From the NCBI GenBank assembly GCA_015231395.1, contig JADGBP010000121.1, positions 1 to 6,911 of the forward strand: a stretch of DNA of 6,911 bases, written 5' to 3'. This document shows positions 1 to 5,824 of the stretch, in pieces; within the stretch, counting starts at the first letter, position 1, and each line of letters starts with the position of its first letter. Below the pieces are notes generated by a model, which was given only the letters and a program-made list of their open reading frames with translations, was not told the DNA's origin and searched no databases. The stretch is from Desulfamplus sp. (GTDB lineage Bacteria > Desulfobacterota > Desulfobacteria > Desulfobacterales > Desulfobacteraceae). Both the position numbers and the translations under genes were made by a program.

Positions 1-239
1 CTAATATTGGCGATACTGAGGATATATTAAAATATAAACGCGTAGCTATGAGGTGGGTTATTACGGATCATGGAGAAGGATTTGATTATACCAGTCTGCC
101 TGACGGGCTTGATCCTTTCAATTTTATTGTTTCGGGACGGGGAATATTTCTTATTCGCTCTTTCATGGATAAAATAACATGGAACAAAGAGGGTAATTCT
201 ATTCAAATGGTTAAATATCTTAAGAAAAAGATTGTGTAG
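1..239 (+). CDS. RsbW-like anti-sigma factor / serine kinase ATPase, C-terminal part (5' end outside window)
   Basis: The frame is open from base 3 to the TAG at 237-239 and gives 78 residues with no start needed, so the gene enters from the left edge. The protein shows the end of a GHKL (HATPase_c_2) fold. The G1 box is D-H-G-E-G-F-D (residues 22-28 of the fragment), the G2 region is S-G-R-G-I-F-L-I followed by R-S-F-M-D, and a final G-N-S-I-Q-M-V-K strand closes the domain. This order is typical of RsbW/SpoIIAB-type cytoplasmic kinases, which phosphorylate an STAS anti-anti-sigma protein and bind a sigma factor or other partner. The N-box half is off the window. The gene converges on a REC-PP2C phosphatase, the enzyme that normally opposes such kinases. 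An in-frame ATG at 48 lies inside the domain and is not a credible start. The family is well supported; the exact target is unknown. Confidence 0.85.
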   Translation, partial: NIGDTEDILKYKRVAMRWVITDHGEGFDYTSLPDGLDPFNFIVSGRGIFLIRSFMDKITWNKEGNSIQMVKYLKKKIV

Positions 240-299
240 CAAAGCATATTTCCAGCGTCTATAGTTTTCCAGATAATTAAATTGGCAAGAGCATTGTAG

Positions 300-321
300 G
301 GGCAATCCTTTGTGGTTGCCC
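300..321. repeat. Intergenic stem-loop between convergent genes
   Basis: GGGCAATC (300-307) pairs with GGTTGCCC (314-321) around a 6-nt loop, giving 8 pairs including one T-G wobble. It lies between the stops of the RsbW-like gene (239) and the REC-PP2C gene (396). It could end transcription from either side, but neither strand has a clean T-run after the stem, so a standard intrinsic terminator is not supported. From memory, hairpins of the form GTAGGGGC...GCCC recur between genes in many environmental bacterial genomes, so it may be a copy of a dispersed intergenic repeat. A second, weaker 7-bp stem (349-355 with 368-374, T-TCTGGA / TCCAGA-A) follows in the same gap. Nothing else is visible in 240-395. 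Confidence 0.5.
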
Positions 322-395
322 TTCAAAGTTGAGAATATCAAAATATTTTTCTGGAAGTCTATATATGTCCAGAATTAACGGAGTCCGGTTAAAAA

Positions 396-1658
396 TCAAG
401 ATGCAAAATCCTGGGAACATCTGATTTGAACCATTGTGATATCGTCACTCTGATGTGTGGTGCCACGAAAATCATCAATGCTTTGCCTGATCTGATCAAG
501 TATTGTGTCAGGGTCATATTTTGATTTTATAGAATTATCCCACCTGAAGTTTGCTTCTAAACGTTCTTGTCCATACATCTCATTTTGAGGATTAAATGTC
601 TCTGTAACACCATCTGAAAATAGATAGATATAATCTTCAGAGTCAAAACAATAGGTCTCAATATCACAATTCAGATTTTTGTTATCAATAATTCCCAAAG
701 GTGGATGTTGTGATTTTATTTTCTGTTTTATTCCACATTTTGTCCCAACAAGAAGAATATCAGGAAGCCCCCCGTTCCATACACTCATCAGATTTTTATC
801 AAAATTCAGTTCTAAAACGGCTGCACATAGAAAGACAGCCGGAGGAAGGAGTTCCTTCAATTTTTTGTTTATATCAAAGACAAACCGGCTTATGGGCTGG
901 TTGCTGTCTGTCAGATCGTTGAAAATATCAGAAACAGGCAGAGCACCAATGGCGGCAAGAAGTCCATGTCCTGCAAAATCTCCGACAAGTAGATAAAGAT
1001 TGCCTGATGATTGTAATCGTGACAGCACAATATCTCCGGAAAATGTCTCCATGGAAATAATAGAGTGTTTTACATTTACACATGACTGTTTATTATGTTG
1101 AATAACTTTCTTGAACATATTTGAAGCTGCATCATGTTCCCTGCGCATTTTATTATTTAACAGTTCAAGTTTAGCGTTGGTAAACTCAAGCTTAGTGGAA
1201 TATTGTTCCAGTTGCTGTTTTGAGCTTTCTATCTCTTCAATGGCAGATTTTAGCCGTCTATTTTGAATGTTAAGGTTGTGATAAAGTTGCCGCAACCTTT
1301 CCATGGCAATGATTTTAGCCTTTAATACCAAGGTGTGTATTGGCTTGCTCATAAAATCATCTGCCCCGCAGTCAATGGCTTTAGCCATGTCTTCAGGATC
1401 ATTAAGTGTAGTTAATATAATTACCGGAACAAAATTCTCCCCTGAATATGCTTTAATCAATCGTGTGGCATCATAGCCATCCATCAGAGGCATCATAATA
1501 TCCATAAGCACAATATCAGGATTTACTTTTTTAAAGATTTCAATCCCTTCAATTCCGTTTTGTGCCATATATGTTTCGTAGTTATTCTGTTCCAGCAAAG
1601 CCTCTAACAAGAGGCGATTTGACGAATCATCATCTACAACAAGGGCTTTCATTGGCAT
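396..1658 (-). CDS. Response regulator fused to PP2C/SpoIIE (RsbU-like) serine phosphatase
   Basis: Numbering here counts from a possible upstream ATG at 1694 (432 aa). The preferred start is residue 13, at 1658, because AAGGAA (1671-1666) sits 7 nt before it; that gives 420 aa. Residues 16-120 form a receiver domain with acidic triad D21-D22-D23, phosphoacceptor D65 in V-L-M-D-I-M-M-P, T95 and K117-P118. Residues about 125-190 are a charged, Leu-rich linker likely to be a coiled coil. Residues about 205-428 form a PP2C phosphatase with the metal-binding aspartates in place: D221 (F-S-G-D), D239 (G-D-F-A-G-H-G), D361 (S-D-G-V-T-E) and D417-D418 (S-D-D-I-T). Such proteins dephosphorylate STAS anti-anti-sigma proteins when their receiver is phosphorylated. 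No transmembrane or signal segment is seen. The convergent RsbW-like ATPase is the likely opposing kinase. Family call is firm; the upstream sensor and target are not known. Confidence 0.93.
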   Translation of the reverse strand: MPMKALVVDDDSSNRLLLEALLEQNNYETYMAQNGIEGIEIFKKVNPDIVLMDIMMPLMDGYDATRLIKAYSGENFVPVIILTTLNDPEDMAKAIDCGADDFMSKPIHTLVLKAKIIAMERLRQLYHNLNIQNRRLKSAIEEIESSKQQLEQYSTKLEFTNAKLELLNNKMRREHDAASNMFKKVIQHNKQSCVNVKHSIISMETFSGDIVLSRLQSSGNLYLLVGDFAGHGLLAAIGALPVSDIFNDLTDSNQPISRFVFDINKKLKELLPPAVFLCAAVLELNFDKNLMSVWNGGLPDILLVGTKCGIKQKIKSQHPPLGIIDNKNLNCDIETYCFDSEDYIYLFSDGVTETFNPQNEMYGQERLEANFRWDNSIKSKYDPDTILDQIRQSIDDFRGTTHQSDDITMVQIRCSQDFAS

Positions 1659-1665
1659 TTTTTTG

Positions 1666-1671
1666 TTCCTT
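1666..1671 (-). promoter_or_regulatory. Ribosome binding site deciding the REC-PP2C start
   Basis: On the minus strand AAGGAA lies 7 nt upstream of the ATG at 1658. The longer candidate start at 1694 has no such site and falls inside an 11-bp tandem repeat, so 1658 is preferred. Confidence 0.7.
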
Positions 1672-1682
1672 GAGACATCAAT

Positions 1683-1715
1683 TTGGTAAATCATTGGTAA
1701 ATCATTGGTAAATCA
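1683..1715. repeat. 11-bp tandem repeat, three copies
   Basis: TTGGTAAATCA occurs three times end to end at 1683-1693, 1694-1704 and 1705-1715, all identical. It sits just upstream of the preferred REC-PP2C start, in the presumed 5' leader of that gene. On the minus strand each copy contains an ATG, which creates the spurious upstream start at 1694. The unit length is not a multiple of three, so slippage here would shift any frame read through it. This supports a noncoding leader role. Confidence 0.85.
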
Positions 1716-1728
1716 ATTGATAAATAAA

Positions 1729-1755
1729 ATTATAATATAAGCAGCTTAATCGCAA
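1729..1755 (-). promoter_or_regulatory. Weak candidate promoter for the REC-PP2C gene
   Basis: On the minus strand a perfect TATAAT (1734-1729) is preceded by TTGCGA (1755-1750), a 4/6 match to the -35 consensus, but the spacer is only 15 nt. It lies about 70 nt upstream of the preferred start. The region is very AT-rich, so chance -10 matches are expected. Confidence 0.3.
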
Positions 1756-1762
1756 TTATTTT

Positions 1763-1776
1763 TGGATTTAAATCCA
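1763..1776. promoter_or_regulatory. 14-bp perfect palindrome in the divergent intergenic region
   Basis: TGGATTTAAATCCA is its own reverse complement over all 14 bases. It lies just upstream of the weak leftward promoter candidate and about 110 nt before the rightward one, a reasonable place for a dimeric regulator. It may also be chance in AT-rich DNA. The whole 1659-1998 stretch contains no credible gene, only the sites listed separately. Confidence 0.35.
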
Positions 1777-1860
1777 TCAAGAATTAAGGATGAAAAGTAG
1801 TTTAAGAGACAATAAAAGTCAAAGAAAAGTAAAAGAATTTTTAAATCGGATTTTTAAAAT

Positions 1861-1878
1861 GTTCTAAATTTATAGAAC
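1861..1878. promoter_or_regulatory. Candidate operator, 6-6-6 inverted repeat
   Basis: GTTCTA (1861-1866) and TAGAAC (1873-1878) are perfect inverted arms separated by 6 bases. The dyad ends 11 bp upstream of the -35 box of the rightward promoter, a position suited to an activator or repressor of the three-gene run. No regulator gene is identified for it. Confidence 0.4.
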
Positions 1879-1889
1879 TATTAACAGGA

Positions 1890-1919
1890 TTGACAATTAC
1901 AGGGCGTTTCTATTATTAT
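1890..1919 (+). promoter_or_regulatory. Candidate sigma70-type promoter for the rightward gene run
   Basis: A perfect TTGACA -35 box (1890-1895) is followed after 18 nt by TATTAT (1914-1919), a 5/6 match to TATAAT. Transcription would begin near 1926 and leave a leader of about 70 nt before the GTG at 1999. That leader holds two small dyads, TTTGA-N5-TCAAA (1941-1955) and TTGA-N4-TCAA (1968-1979), of unknown meaning. Confidence 0.55.
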
Positions 1920-1988
1920 CTTTTCCTATGAAAAGCATTGTTTGAGATGGTCAAATAGATTTTTATATTGAAATATCAAATAGAAGAC

Positions 1989-1992
1989 GGGG
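1989..1992 (+). promoter_or_regulatory. Ribosome binding site supporting a GTG start
   Basis: GGGG is followed by a six-A spacer and GTG at 1999. No in-frame ATG lies before the zinc-ribbon cysteines encoded from 2011, so this GTG is the natural start. Confidence 0.6.
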
Positions 1993-1998
1993 AAAAAA

Positions 1999-3939
1999 GT
2001 GAAGCAGAGATGTTTGATATGCAGGAATAGTGTCAGTGATTTTTCACAACGGTCTGGTATTGATTTTAATCAGTCTGGTGATAATCTGAGTCAAAATAAC
2101 AACAATCTGGGTCAGAATGGCAATAGTCTGGGTCAGAATGACAATAATCTGGGTCAGAATGACAACAATCTGGGTCAGAATGGCAATAATCTGGGTCAGA
2201 ATGGCAATAATAATTATAACTACCATTGCCCATGCTGCGGGTTTGTCTCTCTTTCGCGACAAGCTGCGGATTATGTTACAAACGACGGCTTTGTTTCTGA
2301 AAAAGATAAGGCTGCCATAAGTATTCATTTAAGGGAGATATTTGAAAAAAAATATAGTAGTGCAAAAAAAAATGATGGCTTAGACGATGTTGTAGATGAT
2401 GCTTTGCCGGAATCTGTAATGTCACATTTGCATAAAAGTATGGTAATTGACCCTAAAGAATCTCTTACCATTGATGCTGTGAAAAATATACTCAAAACAT
2501 ATCAGCCTATGGATCCATTGCGTAAAATTGAAAATTTCCTTCTAATTGTGGAGAAGAAAACTAAATCTCCCGGCTATTTTGTGAATATTAAAACACAGGA
2601 AGATTACCCCCTTTTTAACTGTCACTCCTCTTATGAACTGGTCTCATTAATTTCTTTTATCCATAAGGAAGAGCTGATTGATATCAACATGTCTTCTGAC
2701 CCTGTCATTAAATCTACTCGTTCCGGCATTGTTAAATCTACTCCAGCCGACCTTGCCAAAGGTACTACAGCCGATATTTCAGTTGAAAAAAATATTTCAC
2801 CGGTAATTTCCGGTGATACTTGCTCTGTAATGTTAACCACCAAGGGTTTTAATCGGTTAAAAGAATTGACAAAGAATGACAGGACAGATCTGTTCATGGA
2901 AGGGGCAATTACAATTGCCCAGAAGGCTGATCTTGAAAAAGAGGCGGCTATTGTAAAGGCAAAAACTGCAACTGCAGAAAAGGAAAAGGCATGGGCAGAG
3001 CAAAAAGAAACCATGATCCTTGTCAAGAAAATCGAAAGGGAAAAAGATGCAGCTCTTGAAACGGCAAAGAGAGCAGATGCAGACAAAGTCAGAGCAGTGG
3101 CAGATCTCCAGGATGCCATGACGCTTGTCAAAAAAGTCGAAAGAGAGAAAAAATCTGCTTTTGAAACGGCAGACAGGGCAGAGTCAGAAAAAGCCAAGGC
3201 TCTGGCAGAACTTAAAGATGCCATGATACTTGTCAGAAAAATCGGCAGGGAAAAAGATGCTGCCCTTGAAACGGCAAATAAGGCGGATCAGGCAAAGGAA
3301 AAAGCTCTGGATCAAGTTGAAAAATATAAAGCCATGATTAAAAAAACTGCTGAGGTCTCAGCATTTACACTCAGCAGACTTAAAAATACGGAACGGGAAA
3401 AAGAAACTGCATTAAAAGAAATTGAAAAACTGAACCGGGAATCTGAAAAACTTAAAGCGGAAAACAAGAAGATGTTGGAAAATCTTCAAAATGTTTTAAA
3501 AGCAAAAGAGGATACTGACAAAGAACTTAAAACTACTCTTTTTGAAAAGAAAAAAGCTCTTGATGATGCTTCACGGGCAATTGAAGAGAAAAATGTGGCG
3601 ATGTCGATTGCCGAGAGGACAAAGCAGGAAAAAGAAATGGCTTTGGAGCAAATGCAAGCAGCATCTGATGAGGCTAAAAAGGAGAGGCAGGAAAAAGAGA
3701 GGGCACTCAAGGCTGAGGCTGATGCCCTTGCCGAATCCCACAAAGCCAAAAATATAGCTGATAATGCTCTTTTGGCAATAAGAAAAGCAGAAGAAGAAAA
3801 AAAAGAGGCTGAAGCATCTTCAAGAATAGCTTTGGGAAAGATTATGGATGCTGAATACCAGATGGAAAACGCCTTGAAATCATTGCGTCAGGCAGAAGCA
3901 GAAAAACGAGATGCCCTGAAATTGGCATATGGTTTTTGA
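1999..3939 (+). CDS. Split zinc-ribbon / winged-helix-like protein with long coiled coil and heptapeptide array (function unknown)
   Basis: The protein has 646 aa from a GTG start with a GGGG site 6 nt upstream. Residues 5-8 (C-L-I-C) and 77-80 (C-P-C-C, then G) look like the two knuckles of a zinc ribbon. The loop between them is stretched to about 68 residues by a Q-N-x-N-N-L-G heptapeptide array (24-71). Residues about 85-295 end in L-T-T-K-G-F-N-R-L-K-E-L. That ending resembles the winged-helix-like piece that follows N-terminal zinc ribbons in some putative prokaryotic TIR-like effector or sensor proteins; this likeness is from memory and weak. Residues about 300-642 are Ala/Glu/Lys-rich coiled coil, with three 35-residue repeats at 337-441. 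No signal peptide or membrane segment is seen, so it is probably cytoplasmic. An AAA+ gene starts 22 bp after the stop. A scaffold or sensor feeding that ATPase is a reasonable inference, not shown. No established family name can be given. Confidence 0.85.
   Translation: MKQRCLICRNSVSDFSQRSGIDFNQSGDNLSQNNNNLGQNGNSLGQNDNNLGQNDNNLGQNGNNLGQNGNNNYNYHCPCCGFVSLSRQAADYVTNDGFVSEKDKAAISIHLREIFEKKYSSAKKNDGLDDVVDDALPESVMSHLHKSMVIDPKESLTIDAVKNILKTYQPMDPLRKIENFLLIVEKKTKSPGYFVNIKTQEDYPLFNCHSSYELVSLISFIHKEELIDINMSSDPVIKSTRSGIVKSTPADLAKGTTADISVEKNISPVISGDTCSVMLTTKGFNRLKELTKNDRTDLFMEGAITIAQKADLEKEAAIVKAKTATAEKEKAWAEQKETMILVKKIEREKDAALETAKRADADKVRAVADLQDAMTLVKKVEREKKSAFETADRAESEKAKALAELKDAMILVRKIGREKDAALETANKADQAKEKALDQVEKYKAMIKKTAEVSAFTLSRLKNTEREKETALKEIEKLNRESEKLKAENKKMLENLQNVLKAKEDTDKELKTTLFEKKKALDDASRAIEEKNVAMSIAERTKQEKEMALEQMQAASDEAKKERQEKERALKAEADALAESHKAKNIADNALLAIRKAEEEKKEAEASSRIALGKIMDAEYQMENALKSLRQAEAEKRDALKLAYGF
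2068..2211 (+). repeat. 21-bp tandem repeat encoding heptapeptide Q-N-[GD]-N-N-L-G
   Basis: There are six full 21-bp units from 2068 to 2193, then 18 bases of a seventh to 2211. The last five are close copies of GGTCAGAATGRCAAYARTCTG; the first two (2068-2088, 2089-2109) are diverged. Differences are partly silent (AAT/AAC) and partly Gly/Asp at one position, so the array is not a set of identical recent copies. All units stay in frame with the host gene and encode a polar, Asn/Gln-rich, probably unstructured loop between the two cysteine pairs of the zinc ribbon. Confidence 0.95.
3007..3321 (+). repeat. Three 105-bp (35-aa) coiled-coil repeats
   Basis: Protein segments 337-371, 372-406 and 407-441 align without gaps. 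Each begins [ED]-[TA]-M-[IT]-L-V-[KR]-K and continues E/G-R-E-K-x-[AS]-A-[LF]-E-T-A. The spacing is exactly 35 residues (five heptads), so coiled-coil register is kept. At DNA level the copies are clearly diverged, which points to older internal duplication kept under selection. Confidence 0.85.
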
Positions 3940-3961
3940 TATTTGATATATATTTATAAAT

Positions 3962-5764
3962 ATGAAAGACTTTTTACTGATGGCGTTTGATATGAAAAAA
4001 CTTTTTATTGAAAAAAATTCTATTGGAAAAGATCCTTTGATTGATGAAACATACCAGACTGTTTCTACCGCTGATTACCCAGTTGTTTTTTCAAGAGAAT
4101 CTGTGCTGGATCTGAGAAAGAAGGCAGGGAATAAATCTGTTACCCCTTTAATTGTCCAGCAAATACTGCAGAAAACCAAAAAATATTCTCAGCCTGCTGA
4201 TAAGGGCGGGGGATATGAAAAGGATAAAATATATGAAACGGGCAAGTTGTACAAAATTGCAAGTGAAATACTGGTGAATGGAGAGGGCAGCATAGTTTTT
4301 TCCGGTCAGAGCTGCACTTTCTCCAAAAAAGTTTTTGAGCACACATCTACGTTATCCGGTCAGAATAATAATATTTTAAATCAAAGCCATAATATTTTAA
4401 ATCACAACCATAATATTTTAAATCAAAGCCATAATATTTTAAATCAGAACCATAACATTTTAAATCAGAACCATAACATTTTGGGTCAGAGCAATATTAT
4501 CTCCGATCAGAGCCAATCCCCAAGTTTGCCGTTGTCTCTTGTCCAATACAATGACCCAATGGAAGAGATGGATCAGTTGATTGCTCAGGTTATGGCAGAT
4601 GGAAAAATTCCGGTTTTATGGAGCAAAGCCAGAGGGCTTATGCTGAAGCATTTGTCTAAACAATATCCTCTTTTTGCAGATGCCAGCACCGCTAAAACAA
4701 CAGAACCAAAAGAGATTATAAAGTTTATCATCAACAGTCCTCAAGGGCGGATTGCTTATATTTTAGAGGATTTTCATCACTATATCGGTGAGAAAGATGT
4801 TGTTAATCCTGCAGTAGGTGAGATTCGTTCGCTCATCAAGGATTTGAACCGTACCCTTGGTTCCAGAGGAGAAAGGGTTTATCTGTTTGTGCCAGCTTCT
4901 TACGAAATGCCGCCTGAACTCTCCTTGTTTTTCGCACAGTCACCAAGACGCCCAAAGAAGGTTGACGGCTATCTCGACAGATATGGTCAGCTTATGACAG
5001 ACATCGGATATCTCAAGAATACAAAACCCTTAATTGGTGCAACCGCAACCATTGATAGACTTATTCAGGTTCTCACCCAGATGGAGACCAACAACCCTCT
5101 GCTTGTAGGTTATCCCGGTGTTGGAAAAACCGCTGTTGTGGAAGGGCTTGCCATGGCTGTGGCAAGTGGGGCAGCATCCTCCAAACTCAAGGGGAAAATG
5201 TTGTATTCGCTTTCTCTCAACAGTCTTGTTGCGGGCACAAGGTACAGAGGAGACCTTGAGGTCAGGCTTCAGGGGCTTATGGACGAGGTGATACGGAAAA
5301 AAGACAAACTTATTATTTTTATTGATGAGATTCACAATTTGCTTGACGCTGGCTCAACTGAAGGCTCAATGAGTGCCGGGGAGTTTTTGAAACCGCTGCT
5401 TGCAAGAGGAGAGTTTCCCTGTATTGGAGCTACAACCTTTGAGGGAGCTGAAGCATTTTCAAAAGACCCCGCTTTTGCAAGAAGATTCAAGAAGATTGTT
5501 GTTAATGAGCCTCAAATGAAGGAAGCTATCGAGATATTAAGAGGTGTCGCCCCAAGTTTTGAAAGGCATCATGGCGTCTCTATTGACGATGGTGCGTTAG
5601 TCACAGCGGTCAGGCTCAGTGGAGATTATTTGCATGGAGAACATCTTCCGGGAAAAGCAATCTCTCTTGTTGACGGAACTGCGGCTTATTGCAATATGAG
5701 GGAGAGATCAAGGGTCGGAAAAGAAGATATAATAATGGAAATTGAACGGCTTAAAACAGTGTAA
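3962..5764 (+). CDS. AAA+ ATPase: Ycf46-like N-domain plus one ClpA/ClpB D1-type ATPase domain
   Basis: The protein has 600 aa. Residues 1-130 are unrecognised, and 134-182 are a heptapeptide array. Residues about 193-325 resemble the P-loop-less N-domain of Ycf46-type AAA proteins: I-P-V-L-W-S-K-A-R-G-L near 216, I-L-E-D-F-H-H-Y near 267, and L-F-V-P-A-S-Y-E-M-P-P-E-L at 308-320. Residues about 345-598 form a ClpA/ClpB D1-like module: Walker A G-Y-P-G-V-G-K-T (383-390), V-A-G-T-R-Y-R-G (423-430), Walker B I-I-F-I-D-E (451-456), sensor 1 G-A-T-T (489-492), Arg finger in D-P-A-F-A-R-R-F (502-509), and sensor-2-like L-P-G-K-A (562-566). All catalytic residues are present. There is no Clp N-domain, no M-domain, no second AAA ring and no ClpP-binding loop, so a ClpP unfoldase role is unlikely; remodelling of a partner is more likely. 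The start ATG has no clear ribosome site, as expected if translation is coupled to the gene 22 bp upstream. ATGs at 3980 and 3992 are alternatives. Confidence 0.88.
   Translation: MKDFLLMAFDMKKLFIEKNSIGKDPLIDETYQTVSTADYPVVFSRESVLDLRKKAGNKSVTPLIVQQILQKTKKYSQPADKGGGYEKDKIYETGKLYKIASEILVNGEGSIVFSGQSCTFSKKVFEHTSTLSGQNNNILNQSHNILNHNHNILNQSHNILNQNHNILNQNHNILGQSNIISDQSQSPSLPLSLVQYNDPMEEMDQLIAQVMADGKIPVLWSKARGLMLKHLSKQYPLFADASTAKTTEPKEIIKFIINSPQGRIAYILEDFHHYIGEKDVVNPAVGEIRSLIKDLNRTLGSRGERVYLFVPASYEMPPELSLFFAQSPRRPKKVDGYLDRYGQLMTDIGYLKNTKPLIGATATIDRLIQVLTQMETNNPLLVGYPGVGKTAVVEGLAMAVASGAASSKLKGKMLYSLSLNSLVAGTRYRGDLEVRLQGLMDEVIRKKDKLIIFIDEIHNLLDAGSTEGSMSAGEFLKPLLARGEFPCIGATTFEGAEAFSKDPAFARRFKKIVVNEPQMKEAIEILRGVAPSFERHHGVSIDDGALVTAVRLSGDYLHGEHLPGKAISLVDGTAAYCNMRERSRVGKEDIIMEIERLKTV
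4361..4507 (+). repeat. 21-bp tandem repeat encoding heptapeptide Q-N-H-N-I-L-N
   Basis: Seven in-frame units of 21 bp run from 4361 to 4507. Units 1-5 end in ATTTTAAAT, unit 6 ends in ATTTTGGGT, and unit 7 is degenerate (Q-S-N-I-I-S-D). Units 2 and 4 are identical, and units 5 and 6 share their first 17 bases. The array encodes protein residues 134-182, just ahead of the Ycf46-like domain, so it is a linker. The amino-acid pattern matches the array in the upstream gene (Q-N-x-N-x-L-x) although only about 12 of 21 bases agree between typical units. Confidence 0.95.
4473..4599 (+). repeat. 127-bp perfect direct repeat, copy 1
   Basis: Every base from 4473 to 4599 recurs at 6785-6911. This copy is internal to the AAA+ gene, beginning in unit 6 of the heptapeptide array and continuing into the Ycf46-like domain. 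Confidence 0.97.
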
Positions 5765-5824
5765 ATATTATCAGGGAAATCAGGGTGGTGTTCCAACCGT
5801 TTGTCTTATTATGGATATTATGTA

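Noticed and set aside
300..321. Intrinsic terminator call for the convergent genes
   Set aside because: The stem is credible but neither strand has a T-run next to it, so it is listed as a stem-loop repeat instead.
27..341. 104-codon minus-strand ORF at the left edge
   Set aside because: It overlaps the RsbW-like gene antisense and extends into the gap with no ribosome site or recognisable domain.
679..996. Plus-strand ORFs within the REC-PP2C gene
   Set aside because: They lie opposite the conserved PP2C domain, which keeps all its metal-binding motifs on the minus strand.
2068..2211. Possible CRISPR array (also considered for 4361-4507, 6442-6516 and 6586-6648)
   Set aside because: The 18-21-bp units are directly adjacent with no spacers, stay in frame with coding sequence and diverge in a codon-like way. 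They are tandem minisatellites.
2044..2328. Antisense ORF of 94 codons and a plus-strand ORF at 2117-2320 over the heptapeptide array
   Set aside because: A 21-bp repeat keeps any frame open if one unit lacks stops. Both only read the repeat in another frame and have no independent start signal.
2631..3224. 197-codon minus-strand ORF, Ser/Ala/Phe-rich
   Set aside because: It is the antisense of the Glu/Lys/Ala-rich coiled-coil frame, which produces long open antisense frames. The same applies to 3486-3749.
5030..5335. 101-codon minus-strand ORF
   Set aside because: It is antisense to the Walker A/B core of the AAA+ gene, whose plus-strand motifs are intact.
3962..5764. Calling the AAA+ gene clpA, clpB or clpX
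   Set aside because: It has one AAA domain, no Clp N-domain, no M-domain and no ClpP loop, and its N-half looks Ycf46-like.
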